The notes under the pieces were generated by a model. It saw only the letters and a program-made list of their open reading frames with translations. It searched no databases and had not been told where the DNA came from. The position numbers and the translations under genes are program-made. Of a stretch of DNA of 64,000 nucleotides, positions 25,960-38,500 are shown piece after piece. Each line of letters begins with the position of its first letter. Positions within the stretch are counted from its first letter, which is position 1. Origin of the DNA: Cyanoderma ruficeps (taxonomy: Eukaryota; Chordata; Aves; Passeriformes; Timaliidae); NCBI GenBank assembly GCA_008694505.1, contig VZDJ01000301.1, positions 4,360,850 through 4,424,849 of the forward strand, written 5' to 3'.

Positions 25960-26313
25960 TTGAAGTCCAGGTGGTATTTTTGGTTGATGATTTTTGCCAT
26001 TGTGAATATCTTCTGGATGAACAAACTGTATTTCATTAAATCCAAGCTCTGTGACCATGCTCTGTTCTCTTCAGAATTTGGAAAAAGCCCCTCTGTCTTG
26101 ACTGAGATGAAAACTCAACCCTCTCACTCCAATACTCAGAAGTACAGGCCCCTCCAGAGGCCATTTCCCATTCCCTGGGAAAATGTGAATGTTGCAGGTG
26201 AAACAAGAACTCCATGGCCACATTTGCTGATGTGTCAGGGAGAGCAACATCTGTTGCTTCCAAGAGTGCCCTGCAAACCGGGCTGGCACGGTGAAAGAGA
26301 ATTCCCCATGACT

Positions 26314-26990
26314 TTAGGTGATACCTTGTCTGCAAGAGTGATGATCTTCCCACAGAATTGATAACTGGCCATCCCAAACTATGAGCTTTCTGAACAACAC
26401 AAGCTTTACAGGCGTTTTTCTTTTACCTTTTACTCTGCCAGGTTTATCTTCCATAGTTACTGCTAGAGAGACCAGGATCAGGAAGATGTCAGTGCTTTTG
26501 GTGCTTCTCATCATCTCATCCCAGGCGATGGCCAATTTCATTTGGCTAATTACAAGTCCTACAGGTGTGTTCATAACTGCTTTTTCTCTGTCATCAAAGT
26601 CACTTTCCCTGGAAGCAGAATAGAGAAGGTCCCCTATGGCTTGTGCTGCTTCTTTGATTTATACAGAGAAGGCCCACAGGAAATCCTGGACTCCTCTGGA
26701 TATTATGGGCTATCTGAAGAAGTCGTCGTCTTCAAGGAGAGGATGGCTGCCAGAAACCTTAAATACTGGTCTGGTCTTCACATATTCTTCACCCTGCCAC
26801 TGCTAACCTCAGGTCTCTGACAAAAGCAGGATCATGTGTATGTAGGTCCCTACTGACAAATGTTTGCCATGTGAAGCAGCTTGTAATGGTGACTCGATAA
26901 ATCTCTGTGTAAACCATTTCAGTGACACTTCATCCTGACTGCTAGAAAGGTCCTCTTTCTTTCCAACCTTCTTCTGCTAAGAAACTTTCT
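26314..26990 (-). pseudogene. Unidentified coding-like relic
   Basis: Read on the minus strand in one frame from about 26960 to 26317, only four stops interrupt roughly 210 codons. The final stretch, 86 codons from the Met codon at 26574-26572, is uninterrupted. The residues look protein-like: acidic and amphipathic segments such as SSQDEVSLKWFTQRF, HPLLEDDDFF, IKEAAQAIGDLLYSAS and LAIAWDEMMRSTKSTD. I recognise no family. GC content is higher here than on either side, which lowers chance stops in every frame, and plus-strand frames at 25960-26361 and 26381-26820 are also open. It could be a retrocopied or decayed exon, or chance. Downstream minus frames at 26036-26377 may continue it after a frameshift. 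Confidence 0.25.
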
Positions 26991-29739
26991 TGCTGTAGTT
27001 TATGATTTCTTATTTTTGGGTTTTTTTTCAGTGACAAGCAGCACAGAGCAACTGTTTCACCACTTTCTGAATATAATCCTTTATACTGTTTTCCTCACAA
27101 CAGCATGACATCGTTCAGTCTGCAAGCCATCACCCCCACCACCTCATTTGCTGAAAAACTTCTGTCTAACTTTAGGAAAAATAAAAATTTAAAGGCCTGT
27201 TACATCGATGCCTATTTAACATCCTGGATCCAGCCGTGGTGCCCGAAGAAAGGTTGAACATTAAGATAAGAGGAAAATGGCTCACTGGATGTGTTGACCC
27301 CACTTATTTTCTGAGATTAATAGGGAGATGGGGACAAATAAGAATAGCTTTCTCCAAAAACATGATATTTTGTGGAAAAGAAGGATAGCAAATGCAAAAG
27401 ACAATATAGTATTACTCTCTTAGGCACTAAGAGCTGTTCAGGTTCCTGCAGAAGAACAGAAGTGCCACAAGCCAGCACAGTGCCACCAGTTCTGAACAGC
27501 TGGAAACACAATGCCATTCTTTTTCTCTTGGTTTAACACAGCCTTCAGTGATCACAGTCATATCAAGTAGTATAATAGTAAATAATGAATGAAAATTGAA
27601 CTTCAGAAAAATACAATAATTGATTTTAAAGCCACATATAACAGTCCAGAGGGGAAATCCACATATTTCTTCCGACCTGTTACTTGCATTCAAGACATAG
27701 AACTCATTTGAATACAAGATATTTCAGTTTTAAAGTTCAGTATGGGACATGGTCCAGCCTGTTTCTAGTTAAGTCTCTCTGATGGCTAATTACTCCTTAT
27801 GTTACAGATTGGTATCTCATTTCCAGACTGAATTTGGCATGTCAGCATCCCTCCACTGGATCCTGTTATGCCTTTTTTCTGCTGGATTAAAGGGCTGCTT
27901 ACTATCAGAAATCTCTTCTTCAGAAAGCAACAATTAAATCCAGATGTGCTGAAGCACTGAGCTTTACTCAGGACCTGAACACTCAACTGCATTTATGTAG
28001 CCACATCTACTGTCAAAGCCATCAATTTTTTTATCTGTGTACATGTTGAGTAGCAAGAGGAGTAAAACTACACTCAGAAGTCGGTTTTATTGTGCTTGCT
28101 CCCAAAGAAGTGTAAATCAAGAGAACCACATAAATAGTTCAGAAATTCTGAATTTTATTTTCCCATTCCTTCTCTAACCCTGTGTCTGGATGGCCACATT
28201 ATGTCTAAATCAGATCGAAAATTCTCAGCAGAAAAGTTGAAGTGATAAATGCTACTTGCAGAGGGAAAAACACACTTGCTGACAGTTTCTCACGGTCTGT
28301 AGCAACTGTAGGGCTTTTGTTTGTGCAAAGTATTACGCTAAGTGGAAATAAAAATTATAAATTGTAAACCCCATTGCATTATCTCCTCTATATGAATGGT
28401 GAATCTTCCCTATGGAAAAATTTAACAATCTATTCGTATTTCATATCTTTCTGAATAGAACGGAGAGGATGCTAAGAAACTACACAAAAGAAATATATAT
28501 TGAGATTTTTCAGGCATAAAATATTGTCCTGCCAGAAGAAAACAACATTTCATATTAGTAATTATTATATTTTCAGATGCACGTTTTCTCTCCTGTGTTT
28601 CTAGACGTTGGACCCTGGAAGTGCCTCAAAAATTTGATACAAATACAAGTCTTTTCCACTCAGTTTGTCAAACAGTGAGATTTTCTACACCAATTTTCCC
28701 AGTCAAACTGACATTACAGCACATATCATAACAAAGAGGCACAAAATCTTAGGAAGAAGTAATAAAATTAGTGATCTTATTCACAGTGGATGTAAATCAG
28801 CATAGTTTCAGAGAAGGTAATGGAGGAAGTCTTGTTTACCCTCTTCACAGACTTTAATGTTACATTTTAGTTTAAATGGACTGCAGTTTAAACGAATATT
28901 TGTATCTTACAAATGCTTTTGTAGGATACAGACAGTTGCTTCAGAAATTGCATTTTGGCTTATATTCAAATCATATTTGACAATATTAATAGATGTTACA
29001 AAGCCTAATTTGTATAACAAAACCCACAAGCCTGCTCTGTCACCATCAGCAGCATCAGTTCCCACAGGAGCACTTCAGCAGAAAGTTCTGTGCACCATGG
29101 CACAGCCAAGATCCAATGCAAGTGAATCCAGCTCTAACAAGAGCCAGGCACAACTTAGTCAATGGTCAACAATCCCCCAAAGAATTTTGATTTATTTACA
29201 GCATTTTTTGTTCCACTGCCTGTCTATGGCAGTTTGAGAGTGGCCAAGGACTATACATGGCTGTATCGGGGAAATATTAACCCATTATTCTTGACTTATA
29301 TTTTTGTTTTTTTTAATAAGAAGAAAAACAATAGTTTTTGTAACTTTTACAGAAATACATTCCCAAACACTCAACAGTTATGTGGGTTTTTCTCCCAAAC
29401 ATTCTCTGAAACAAAAAGCTCCATATTTTCCTTCTCTTGGCCAAATTTTGTCACATTCATTTCACGTGCCACTTATAACCTCATTCTTCAGTCCTTTCCC
29501 TTTTAACTGCCACTTCCACTCTAACGGGGTCTTGCATCCCTATATTTTTCCTGCAGCAAGTCTGCAATCAACACCTAATTTTTGAGTGTATTTATCTGCC
29601 AGGTAAGTAACATAAGTGATCCATTTTCCAATAGATGAATCACATTTCTCGGATACAACGTCAGGTTGCACTCGAAGAAAATAGATCACTTAGCACACGA
29701 ACTTCTCCAAGATAACACACCCATACTTCCTTAAGGCTG
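26991..29739. other. No gene seen
   Basis: Short frames only, including a 126-codon plus frame at 28857-29237 without a domain. A 10-bp inverted repeat (27432-27441 and 27492-27501) encloses 50 bases that do not pair well. Confidence 0.55.
28779..28815 (+). repeat. Possible ancient sauropsid repeat remnant
   Basis: The phrase gatgtaaatcagcatagttt followed by a degraded gtaatggagg recalls a repeat I remember from turtle and crocodile genomes (ggtgtaaatcagcatagctc then a caatggag box). The match is short and from memory, so it is tentative. Confidence 0.2.
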
Positions 29740-30330
29740 TAAATAAAATGATTGCCCGAAAAGAAGAGCTTTGGGTCTATTATTTGGATCTTTGGCTCTT
29801 ACTGCTCTCTCATAGCTCGCTGGTGAGGATGGTCACCCAAAGCAAAACTTCTGTCATGATCTATTAATAGAGAATAAGGATTAATGAAGGATTATGTCAT
29901 AATGAGTCTGCCTGCAGAGTTGCTTCGGTTCTTGTCCTTTACTGCCAAAATACAGTTCTCATTTCCAACAAACAAAGTCTATCTGAGAGAAAGCACAGAG
30001 CCCCTTTAGAACTGGAAAGTCCTGTGCATAATAATGAATGACTAACTCTTCTTTTGCCAAAGAGCTTCAGCACTTTCCATGTCATAGGTCAAAGTAGTGA
30101 TTCAGAGGGGCCTGATCCTTATCTAAGCTTCTGCTACAAAATTAGAATGTGCTGTATCCTTATTAAAGAAATGTTTGTTCCGCCATCAATGAAATGAAAA
30201 GAAAGCACTTCAATGCAGTTTTGCAAACCAGAGCAATAACCCACTGGAGTTAACTGTTTTATTACAAATATTTAATTAGTCTGTATGTTAAAGATCCAGC
30301 ATTTGTAAAGACAAAATTAGTAGTCATAAC
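29740..30330. promoter_or_regulatory. Candidate conserved noncoding region
   Basis: Repeat-free sequence with atctattaatagagaataag, gattaatgaaggattatgtc, cataataatgaatgactaac and gtttgttccgccatcaatga. TAAT cores and a TGTTTGTT forkhead-like site are spaced along it. The left part (29850-29930) and right part (30010-30260) are the more convincing halves. The call is inference. Confidence 0.25.
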
Positions 30331-31469
30331 CTGTTTGGATTTGCATGTATTTAAGAGAGTATTTTATCAAATGGATTGACACTAGTAGCCTTTATGTTGA
30401 AAACATTAAAAAAAAAAAAAAGGGCAATTCACACTTTCACAAGAACTACTTTGGCTCCAGGAACATGAGCAATAAAATCAAAATCAGATTTTCTCTAAAT
30501 AAATTATTTAAATATTTCTTCATATTTGCACAAAAAGCTACCTATCTGTTCTCAGTAGATACTGCATAAACAGAATTTATGTACATAAAAAAGTTGATCA
30601 GATTATGCACAACTATTCCAATAATACACACAGCTATTTCACTAATTATCTATCTGATAAAGAAGTCATTTTTCTTTTTTTCTTTTTTTAGTTTTAGCTG
30701 CTAAACTTAATGGCTGAATTTAACTAGGCTGAATAAAATTCGTGAACGCAAGTTGCTTTTTAAGACATTTAAAGCAATACTGAAAGCCATCTTTTAATAT
30801 AAAATAGTGATTTAAATAAACAATTTTAAAAAGTCAGGTAACGCTAAGAAAAAAATGAGTGAAAAAATGAGACCATTACATCACAGTCACTGCAAAGAGA
30901 AAAACCAAATTAAAATTTAATTTGTGCTTGTTAGACAGAGTTAAACAACAGCAAAAAGTAAATCAAGCTATACCTGATCTAAGTTAAATTTCGAATAGAA
31001 TGCAACCAGAGGGTATATTAGGATTGAAAAGAAGAATACTAATCCCTAAAATTAGAAAATTGATCAACTGGGATATGCACCACAGATATTCATCAAAGCC
31101 TTGCAACAGCCTATCTCCATTTACTGTTTAGATACAGCTAATCTACATCATTAAATTGACCATTCAGCTTCTGAAAATCTGCCATGTAGGTCCCGACTTT
31201 TCATAGAGGCTTTTAAATATGTATTCGGTAACTACAAAGTACTGAATATATTTTCAGTCTTTTTATACTAAGATTTACAACTAATGACCTTAAGCAATGT
31301 CATGCATGTAAAACAAAATTATGAGACCACCCTGGTTTGAGCAGCATTAAGGTATAGAATCATACTTCATTCTCATTCAAATTTAGCAGGATAGAACAAA
31401 AAAAATCCATAGTAATATAGCTAAACCTATTTCATAGTTTTACTTTGTAAAACATGCCTCTTCACTCGT
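30331..31469. other. No gene seen
   Basis: A poly-A run of about 14 lies at 30408-30421, and T-rich slippage sequence lies near 30668-30690. Otherwise it is unremarkable AT-rich sequence. Confidence 0.6.
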
Positions 31470-32280
31470 ATTTTGCTATTACAGGCTCAATATAAGTAGA
31501 CAATTATCTAAGCTTAATGCCAAGGACGATAATGCATTGAGCACATGCAAAACCCTTGTGCAACATCAACCGCGGCCCGCGGGGATAAAACATTTATCAG
31601 TTGCTCCTTGGAGCACTGGTGGCTCGAAAATTTGGCTGCCCATGCCGACATTTAGCGAAATCATAGTTTGAGCTCCATTGAGAGCCCGGCACAGCACAGG
31701 GCCATGGCAGGATGACTCTGCTGGCAGCCTGCCTGCCCGTACCCACACGCACTGCGGGCTACTTTCTGTCCCACCACTCGCCGTGAAAGGAGCCCTTTGA
31801 CGGAGCTGCCGTGGTTGGCGCCGTGCCCCTTTCACGGGCCGAGCTAACCGTCATCTTGGATGTAACAAATTAGTACATTCTCGGAATAATAATAAGCGCG
31901 GACGTGAAAACGCCATTGTTTTTACTTGGGAATGAAGCAACTACATTTTAGCCGGGTGACTTTTTCAGTTCGGCACCACAGGCAAAAATAAATCTTATAA
32001 AAAGAACGGGCAATTGCAGGAGAGGCGAGGCACAGGCTTTTGCTGTGGGTTCAGCAGCGAAAGAGCTGCTTCTCGTGTGCTTAAAGCTAAAAGTACTGTA
32101 AAATAAAATTTTGAACTGCAATTTGTTCCTTTGAAAAGGAATTGTTGCAGGGTTTTTCTGCTTGATCTACAATTGATAGAAGTTTTTTTGCCTGTAAAAT
32201 GCAGAACTACTGCTCGAGTAAGCTCTGTTAACATTATGAAGAAATATTTTACAAAATACACTGAAAAGATTAAATATAGA
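31470..32280. promoter_or_regulatory. Candidate regulatory block with CpG-retaining core
   Basis: The core (31566-31850) is clearly richer in GC and CpG than anything nearby. It opens with CCGCGG-C-CCGCGG at 31570-31582. Upstream lies ttgagcacatgcaaaaccct. Downstream come ataagcgcggacgtgaaaac, gccattgtttttacttggga (SOX-type ATTGTT) and ttagccgggtgac. A 7-bp inverted repeat ttccttt/aaaggaa sits near 32130. An 89-codon minus frame (31566-31835) is open because of base composition and has no domain. It could be a small CpG island, a promoter of an unseen noncoding transcript, or an enhancer. Confidence 0.4.
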
Positions 32281-33954
32281 GCAATGCATATACTAGACCC
32301 AAGCTAAGCATGGAAAGATGGTTGTGTAGTTTCCAATAGTAAAACACAAACTCAGATAATGGGAAATTTATCTTTACCTGCAAATAAATATTTCTAAAGC
32401 ATTGCACACCTGCAATTTTATCTGGGCACGGTGACTATAATAAAAATGCATTTTCTCCTCAAGCTCTGCACATTTCATTGCACATCAGATCTTATAAGAA
32501 CAGTATCACAGAACACATTTTATAACGTAATTTTAAACTCCTGATGAAAGTAAATTCACATCAGTGTTCTCAGCACAGACAACCTAGGCCAAGTTTTCTG
32601 AAAAGTACAGATAATTAAAACTTTCCTGTATCATAGCCCAAAAGAGTCACAGCTTTCTTGCCAAACTATGATAGGAAACATTAACAGGGATTTGAATAAC
32701 AAGTACATCCCTTACTGTGTAACTCCTTAGCAGCAGATAAGACTAAATTAGTGTGAAGTGCTGACAAGTATGAAAGATTAAAACAAATATTTCTTGTAAA
32801 TATGCTAAACATATTTCCATTTTTGTCATCTTCAGCCTGCAAAGCAAAAAATCCAATATATATCACATATTTCAAAAATACTGAGTTTGAGGCAGTTTAA
32901 ATAATGCAAGGTATTTTATGTAAAAAATGTAACAATTTTACTAAACTTTCTGGTTCAAATGAGTCCAAGAATATCTCATTATAAATGGAGACAGTCCTGA
33001 AAAAGCAATCAAGCATGACTAAAAAGATCACTCTTTTACACAAAAAAATAGCCTTCTTATTTTACCCTTTGTTGGAAAGACATTTGGCCAGCCACAGGGG
33101 AAATACATAATCTACTTTTATATTCAAATAATATATTTCAAAATTCTATGCATACAAGGACCTTAAAACAATTCTGGGTGGAATATATAAGACATGGGTT
33201 TATGTGATCCTAATAACTGAATTGCTGACATGGGCTGACAATTACTTGGGGGGCTTTATTTGTTTGTTTCTGGTACTCTGAAGCATGTGTATGAGTAATT
33301 TGTCTGTTAGTTATTTCTGATGTGACTCTGAAGGAAAATAACAATGGAGAGACATTAAAATAAAATATGTAGTGAGATCCTGGCTAGAAAAATAGATGTA
33401 TTACTTATAAGGAGTATGCATATTTTACATGGAGATGATTATTATTACAACTGCCTTAATGCTGAAGCTGTTCTGATCAAAGCAGCATTCCACCACAAAT
33501 TTCACGTATGAAAAGTACATCTTTTTATCTAATACACAAACCTCATTCTTTTATGCATCCTTTTACTTGCTATGTTCATATATATATATTCAAATAAAGA
33601 GTATTGGTGGTGATTTGCTTTCAGAAATTGGAGGGCTAATGCAACATCTTAATTTTTAAGGACACAAATGTGTCAGTGCTTCTGGAGGAAAATTGCTTTT
33701 CAAGGCAATACTGCCAGGGAAGAGTCAGGGAGGAGAGATGCAATTGATGTTTCTCACTTTAAACAAGACGACTGTTATTCAGTTTCTCAATACCCAGGAT
33801 TATGAAGACCAGAGTGCTATCCACCCCAGAAGAGGAAAAGCTTAGAGCAATTACAGTTCCCTTCTAAGTACTGGAGCACTCACTGTAGGTTTTCAACAAA
33901 CAAGCAGTCTGCACACATCTTTTTTGCTTCAGAACTGTGTGAGGTTCCTGCTCC
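32281..33954. other. No gene seen
   Basis: AT-rich sequence with a short (TA)n at about 33578-33589. No domain-bearing frames or known repeats are seen. Confidence 0.6.
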
Positions 33955-34240
33955 TGAGCCTCACAATTATAAAATGAAACAGGGAATTTAATTAATATAG
34001 CATCACTGTTTCAGCCCTGAGTTTTAGCACTCCTGAAGAGTTAAACTTTACTCCTTATTAGCTGGATACGTTCCCCACTTTGCCTTCGCCAAGGAGCAGC
34101 GATGTTATAATATCAGGGCAAAGGACTGATGAGGGAAATGTCAGTGTGACTTCCTCTGGGCCCTTTCAGCTTATACAGCAGAGGAGGATGAATATTTGTG
34201 CTGCTACACATTTCAGTACAAAGAGCTCAATTCAGGGGAA
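33955..34240. promoter_or_regulatory. Candidate conserved noncoding block
   Basis: Contains gggaatttaattaatatagc, agttttagcactcctgaaga, ttcgccaaggagcagcgatg and ttataatatcagggcaaagg. CpGs and TAAT cores occur together without repeat sequence. A 78-codon plus frame (34080-34316) has no domain. Confidence 0.3.
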
Positions 34241-34759
34241 AAAAAAAATTCTCCTCCCGTTTATGGCGACTGTGCACTTTACAAAATACAATTCTAAATG
34301 GTTTATTCATTCATAGGGAAGAGCCTCTACAACTGTTGTGCAAATAACCTGCCCCTTTGCAGGGTTTGATGAGCCTGAGCCAAAGCCCAGTGAGGGCAGG
34401 GAAGAAACTTGCATTGACTTCATCTCTTGGGTTCTGGTCTCCTTCACATTTAAAAAACAAGAACTGTGTGACCAAGCTGGTGATGTAGAGTTGTGCAGAA
34501 AACCACCGCTGAGGTTCAAACACTTGAGCTACAGCTGCAAATGAGAGCATTGTCTGGATTTACAGGTCAACATGGAGCTGAATAAAAATGACTCTTGGAC
34601 AATCTGCAATTAGGTAGTAGTTTTAAAATAGCACCTACTGGCTTATGAAGACAACTTTGTATGGATCACACTCATAAAGTGCCATATTTTTTGTTTATTC
34701 TTTTTCTTACCCATGTATTTGACAAACACTAAAAATTTCTCACAGAAGCTTGTAAAAAA
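34241..34759. other. No gene seen
   Basis: Overlapping 70-80 codon frames on both strands (34307-34550) cancel each other as evidence. No repeats are seen. Confidence 0.55.
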
Positions 34760-34865
34760 GCAAACCGGTGTATCTGTACCTCCACGGCAGTTAATAGCAC
34801 AAGCAGCTAATTAATGATGTACTTATGAGTGCAACCTGCTACTCATGGAAATTACATGAGCAGTT
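34760..34865. promoter_or_regulatory. Candidate conserved noncoding block
   Basis: A compact block: gcaaaccggtgtatctgtac, ccacggcagttaatagcaca, agcagctaattaatgatgta. CTAATTAATGATG supplies paired homeodomain cores beside CpG-containing sequence. It stands out from flanking AT-rich sequence. Confidence 0.35.
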
Positions 34866-35097
34866 GAGCCCATACTTGCTGCACAGAAATACTTAAGTGC
34901 CCAATGTGCTAAAAATCATATTCAAAGTTAAAAAATTGTCACATCTAATTATTGCTGTAAGTTTATAAACTTTCAGGAACTACAGATCCAGTTCCTCTGT
35001 GAATGATACAACCATAAGCCACGTTCATGGCAAGCTAACTTCTACATTATTCCAGATACACAATATTGATGAGACAAGTTTTTTATACAAATTTAAC

Positions 35098-35201
35098 AAA
35101 ACTGATTTTATTATAATTAAAGAAAACTATTCTGACATTTATGTCTTAAGTCTATTTGAAGACTAAAGATGCATAAAACTAATTTTATTATAATTAAAGA
35201 A
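35098..35201 (+). repeat. Short direct repeat, 27-bp units 77 bp apart
   Basis: The unit at 35098-35124 begins aaaactgattttattataat and continues taaagaa. It recurs at 35175-35201 with a single G-to-A change in the left part. The intervening 50 bases are not duplicated. This looks like a local short duplication or a shared AT-rich motif pair. Confidence 0.8.
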
Positions 35202-35339
35202 GAGCTAGTTCAACCCATGTTGTCCAAAGCACTCGAGTTCAACCCAGGATGTTTGATCCAAATAATATAATTTGCAATTCTAATTTATTCCAAGATTTAT
35301 CCTAGTTCTAAAGTCCTGATCTAAAGGTAGGGCAGTATT

Positions 35340-35500
35340 GCTAACATTGCTTTCAGCAATAAAGAATATGTCCAGGCCTTCGAATTCGACATTAGATGTA
35401 ATTACTGCAATGTCTGAACACCGTGACTGCCGGGATAGTATTAGAAGATGTTTAATTTTGAGCCTTTCTGATGTTCAATATTTGGCTTCCCATCATCCCC
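35340..35500. promoter_or_regulatory. Candidate conserved noncoding block
   Basis: Contains cttcgaattcgacattagat, gtaattactgcaatgtctga, accgtgactgccgggatagt and gtttaattttgagcc. CpGs are retained between TAAT cores. A 62-codon plus frame overlaps it but has no domain. Confidence 0.3.
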
Positions 35501-38500
35501 AGAAGTACCAGACACATGAGTACTAGCTCTCCACTAAGAGCAGGAAATAAAAAGACAATCTTTCCACTCAAAAAGAGAGGCTGTATCAGTTCTAGCTATT
35601 CTAAAACCTATCCAAAACTGTATCCTTATAAACAAAGTATCCAAAAAAAACCAAACCCCAACTTGCCAAAAAATTTAAAGTTGCTTGATTAATGCGTCCA
35701 TTGCAAAAACATAATTTCTGTAATGTTATACTTGGCATATGAAGAATGTTATATTTGACATTTTGATTATCTCCTAGATCTTGATCATTTGAGATTATGA
35801 GGAACCAGATATGAACAGGAACAGGATCTACAACTCAGTCAAAATCTATGGAGTGACAAGAAATGAGGCTGAAGAGGACACAGCTGCCTTGCTTCAGGAT
35901 AAGACATTTTAATTTTTATTAAAAAAACCTGAAAAACTTCTTCACCCAGTGACCTCATGTCTCAGTATCTTTTCCTATTTTTGTGTTGATTTAGACAAGG
36001 AACAGAAATGAACACATCCTTTGGACAGAAACCCTCCCAGACACTCACTGCCACCATCCAACAGAAAAAGTGATCTGCTAAAAAAAATTAAAATCTACTA
36101 AAAGTTTTAAGTTCCTAGTTTCTTAACATACTTGGATTTTCCACCTTTAGAAAATTTTATTTAAAAAACCCCAAACAGACCCAACAGTATGGTTACATGT
36201 AATTCTGACAAAGCATTAAATATCCACGTTGACATGCAACTTTTGCTACAACGACTAAATAAAAAATAACTTATTTCCTCTCCCTCACTACTGAGGCATA
36301 GAGAAAGATGGATTGTGAAAAATAACCAAAAGAAACAAAAATACAAAAGTACTATTCTTTCTTCAATCTATCCATTGGGGATGCAATTCCAAACCAAAAT
36401 CACACACATTCCTGACAGAAAGCTGAGGAAACTGGGGCCTGGATCCCCTGATTCACCAAACTGTGCTTGTCACAGGCAGCTGTGGGCAGAGCTGTATGAT
36501 CTCTGTCTGCAGTTCCCATTGCTGGCAGTGTCTGAGAGCAGCTCAATTCCTTCTCTCCCTGCTAACCCATGGTCCAGAGCAGCCTCAGGATGACTCATTA
36601 TCCACAGTCCTAACAAAAAATTACCCAAATGCCACCCAAACGTTGCTGCTTCATTCTGTACTTGAACAAATCTCACATTCGTAGCAACAAAACACGAGAA
36701 GGAAGACCACAATGCTTTCCTCCAGTTACTTTTGTATATGAAATAATCCAAAGAGGTTCAATGTTATGCCAGTGACACCATGTGACTTCATGTCATGGTA
36801 ATTCCCCTCTCAAATCTCAGAAAATCACTCTCCAGTCCCAAGCGTTGCATAGGGTTAAAGAAGGTCTAACCATCTGCTTATCATCTTGCATGTCCCTTCG
36901 AGTAAAATGACTCTGCAATTGAATCTGCCTTTTGTATTTTATAGTAGGTTATTTGGACATTATCAGCTTTCTGCCTAATTTATAAATATAAAGTCAAAAT
37001 GCCCACAAAAATGTCTGCTTATATGCACTGACACAATGTTTGATGTGCCTCCACTCCAGAGAAGAAAAGAATTGGTTTTCAAAAATGTTATTTGTACTGC
37101 TGAGTGGTCAGCAAGACTTCAGGCCAATGCAGACAGATTTGAAAAATGTATTTACAAGGGGAAGTGTTTTTGGTTATCACTGCTGTGAAATTTTCATAAG
37201 AAAAATCTGTGGGCAGACACTCTGTAGTGTAAATAGACATTATTAGCTTTTGCTCAGGGACAGCAGTGAAAAAAAATATCATGTAGAGGCTAGTTTTTTA
37301 TTTTATTTTTTTAGAGTAAATAGTCACACACAGAGTAGCTCAACTGTCTCCTCCTTCACTAGGTGCACATGAGGCCACATTTCCAATTAAAACCTAAGAA
37401 AATGTTAGTAGCACTTTCCTGGGTTTGTAATTGCAGGTATTATTGTGATAAACTGAGTTGGAGTATGAATATTTTTCTTTTAAGAAAACCAAACTCACTC
37501 ACAGTGTGCTGCCTGTGCTGACTCATCCAGTTGACTTGGCACATTTTCCATATCAGCCCTCAAGCCTTTTTAAAAATAAACAAAACAAAAATTAATGGGG
37601 GAAATCTTCTAGCTACTGACTGGTTACATACTCTGCCTTCTAGCAATAACACCTTGTACATTTTTCATGTCTTTCATAGAAGGATCTCAAAGCAACAGAT
37701 TACAGTCACACCTCATCCTTCCTAAGAAGCAGAGAAATTGGAGCAGCAGATGCTCTGCAACCTTGAGAAAAAAAATCTCTTTGCAGGTTACTTACAGAAA
37801 GCAGAGATAAAACATAAGGTTTGACCCTCTCGTTCCTTTTCTAAGAGCTACAGAGCCTTCTGATGAAGGAAGAAGGAATGTTTCTCACAAATTTAGGATT
37901 TCTTCAGATATTAGTGTTAGTTGGGAAAATCTTATTTCTTAACCCTTACATTATGGATAATTAATTCCTCTTTTCCTCCTCCCTAATTTTCCATCAGCAC
38001 CACCCATTTAGTAACAGATAATTCTGTGCCTTTCTTCTTTTGACTACCATTGCTGCAATGCTGAAGAGAATGAGTGAGGGGAGGAGTAAAGAAGAGAGTC
38101 AGGAATGAAAAGGGAGGGTTTGCATGGGGGGAGAAAGAGATGAAGAACAAGCAGAGGTCAAAGTAAAGAAGACTAAAACCAGAAAAAAACCCCCAAAGAA
38201 TAAAGCAAGAGAAACAGAGAATAGCATTACTAACTTCTGGGAGACTTGGCACTGTCCTGGAGAGATGACTAAAATGTCCCTTAATCTTCCTGTTACACAT
38301 CACACCACGTATCCTTCACACCACCTACCCCCAACAGGCTCAAGGAGCTTCAGGATGGGAGTATTTTCCCCTGGGATTGTAATTAAAAAAAACAAACCCT
38401 GGACAGGACCTAGCACAGCTGAGCTCCAGTCATAATTTCAGGTCTCTGGATACAGTAAAGTACAAACATACAATATTTATAATTCCCCTATAGTTACAAA

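Noticed and set aside
25960..26361. 133-codon plus frame
   Set aside because: Begins with a hydrophobic stretch but shows no family, and the minus strand is just as open. I judged the minus frames nearby more protein-like.
27431..27502. Possible microRNA hairpin (10-bp inverted repeat, 50-base interior)
   Set aside because: The interior does not extend the stem, so a precursor-like hairpin of usual length is not formed.
28857..29237. 126-codon plus frame
   Set aside because: No domain; the later part is Ser/Gln-rich and the earlier part AT-driven. Alternative frames overlap it.
31566..31835. 89-codon minus frame in CpG-rich block
   Set aside because: Open because of GC content; Arg/Pro/Gln-rich residues without a domain. 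Better explained as noncoding.
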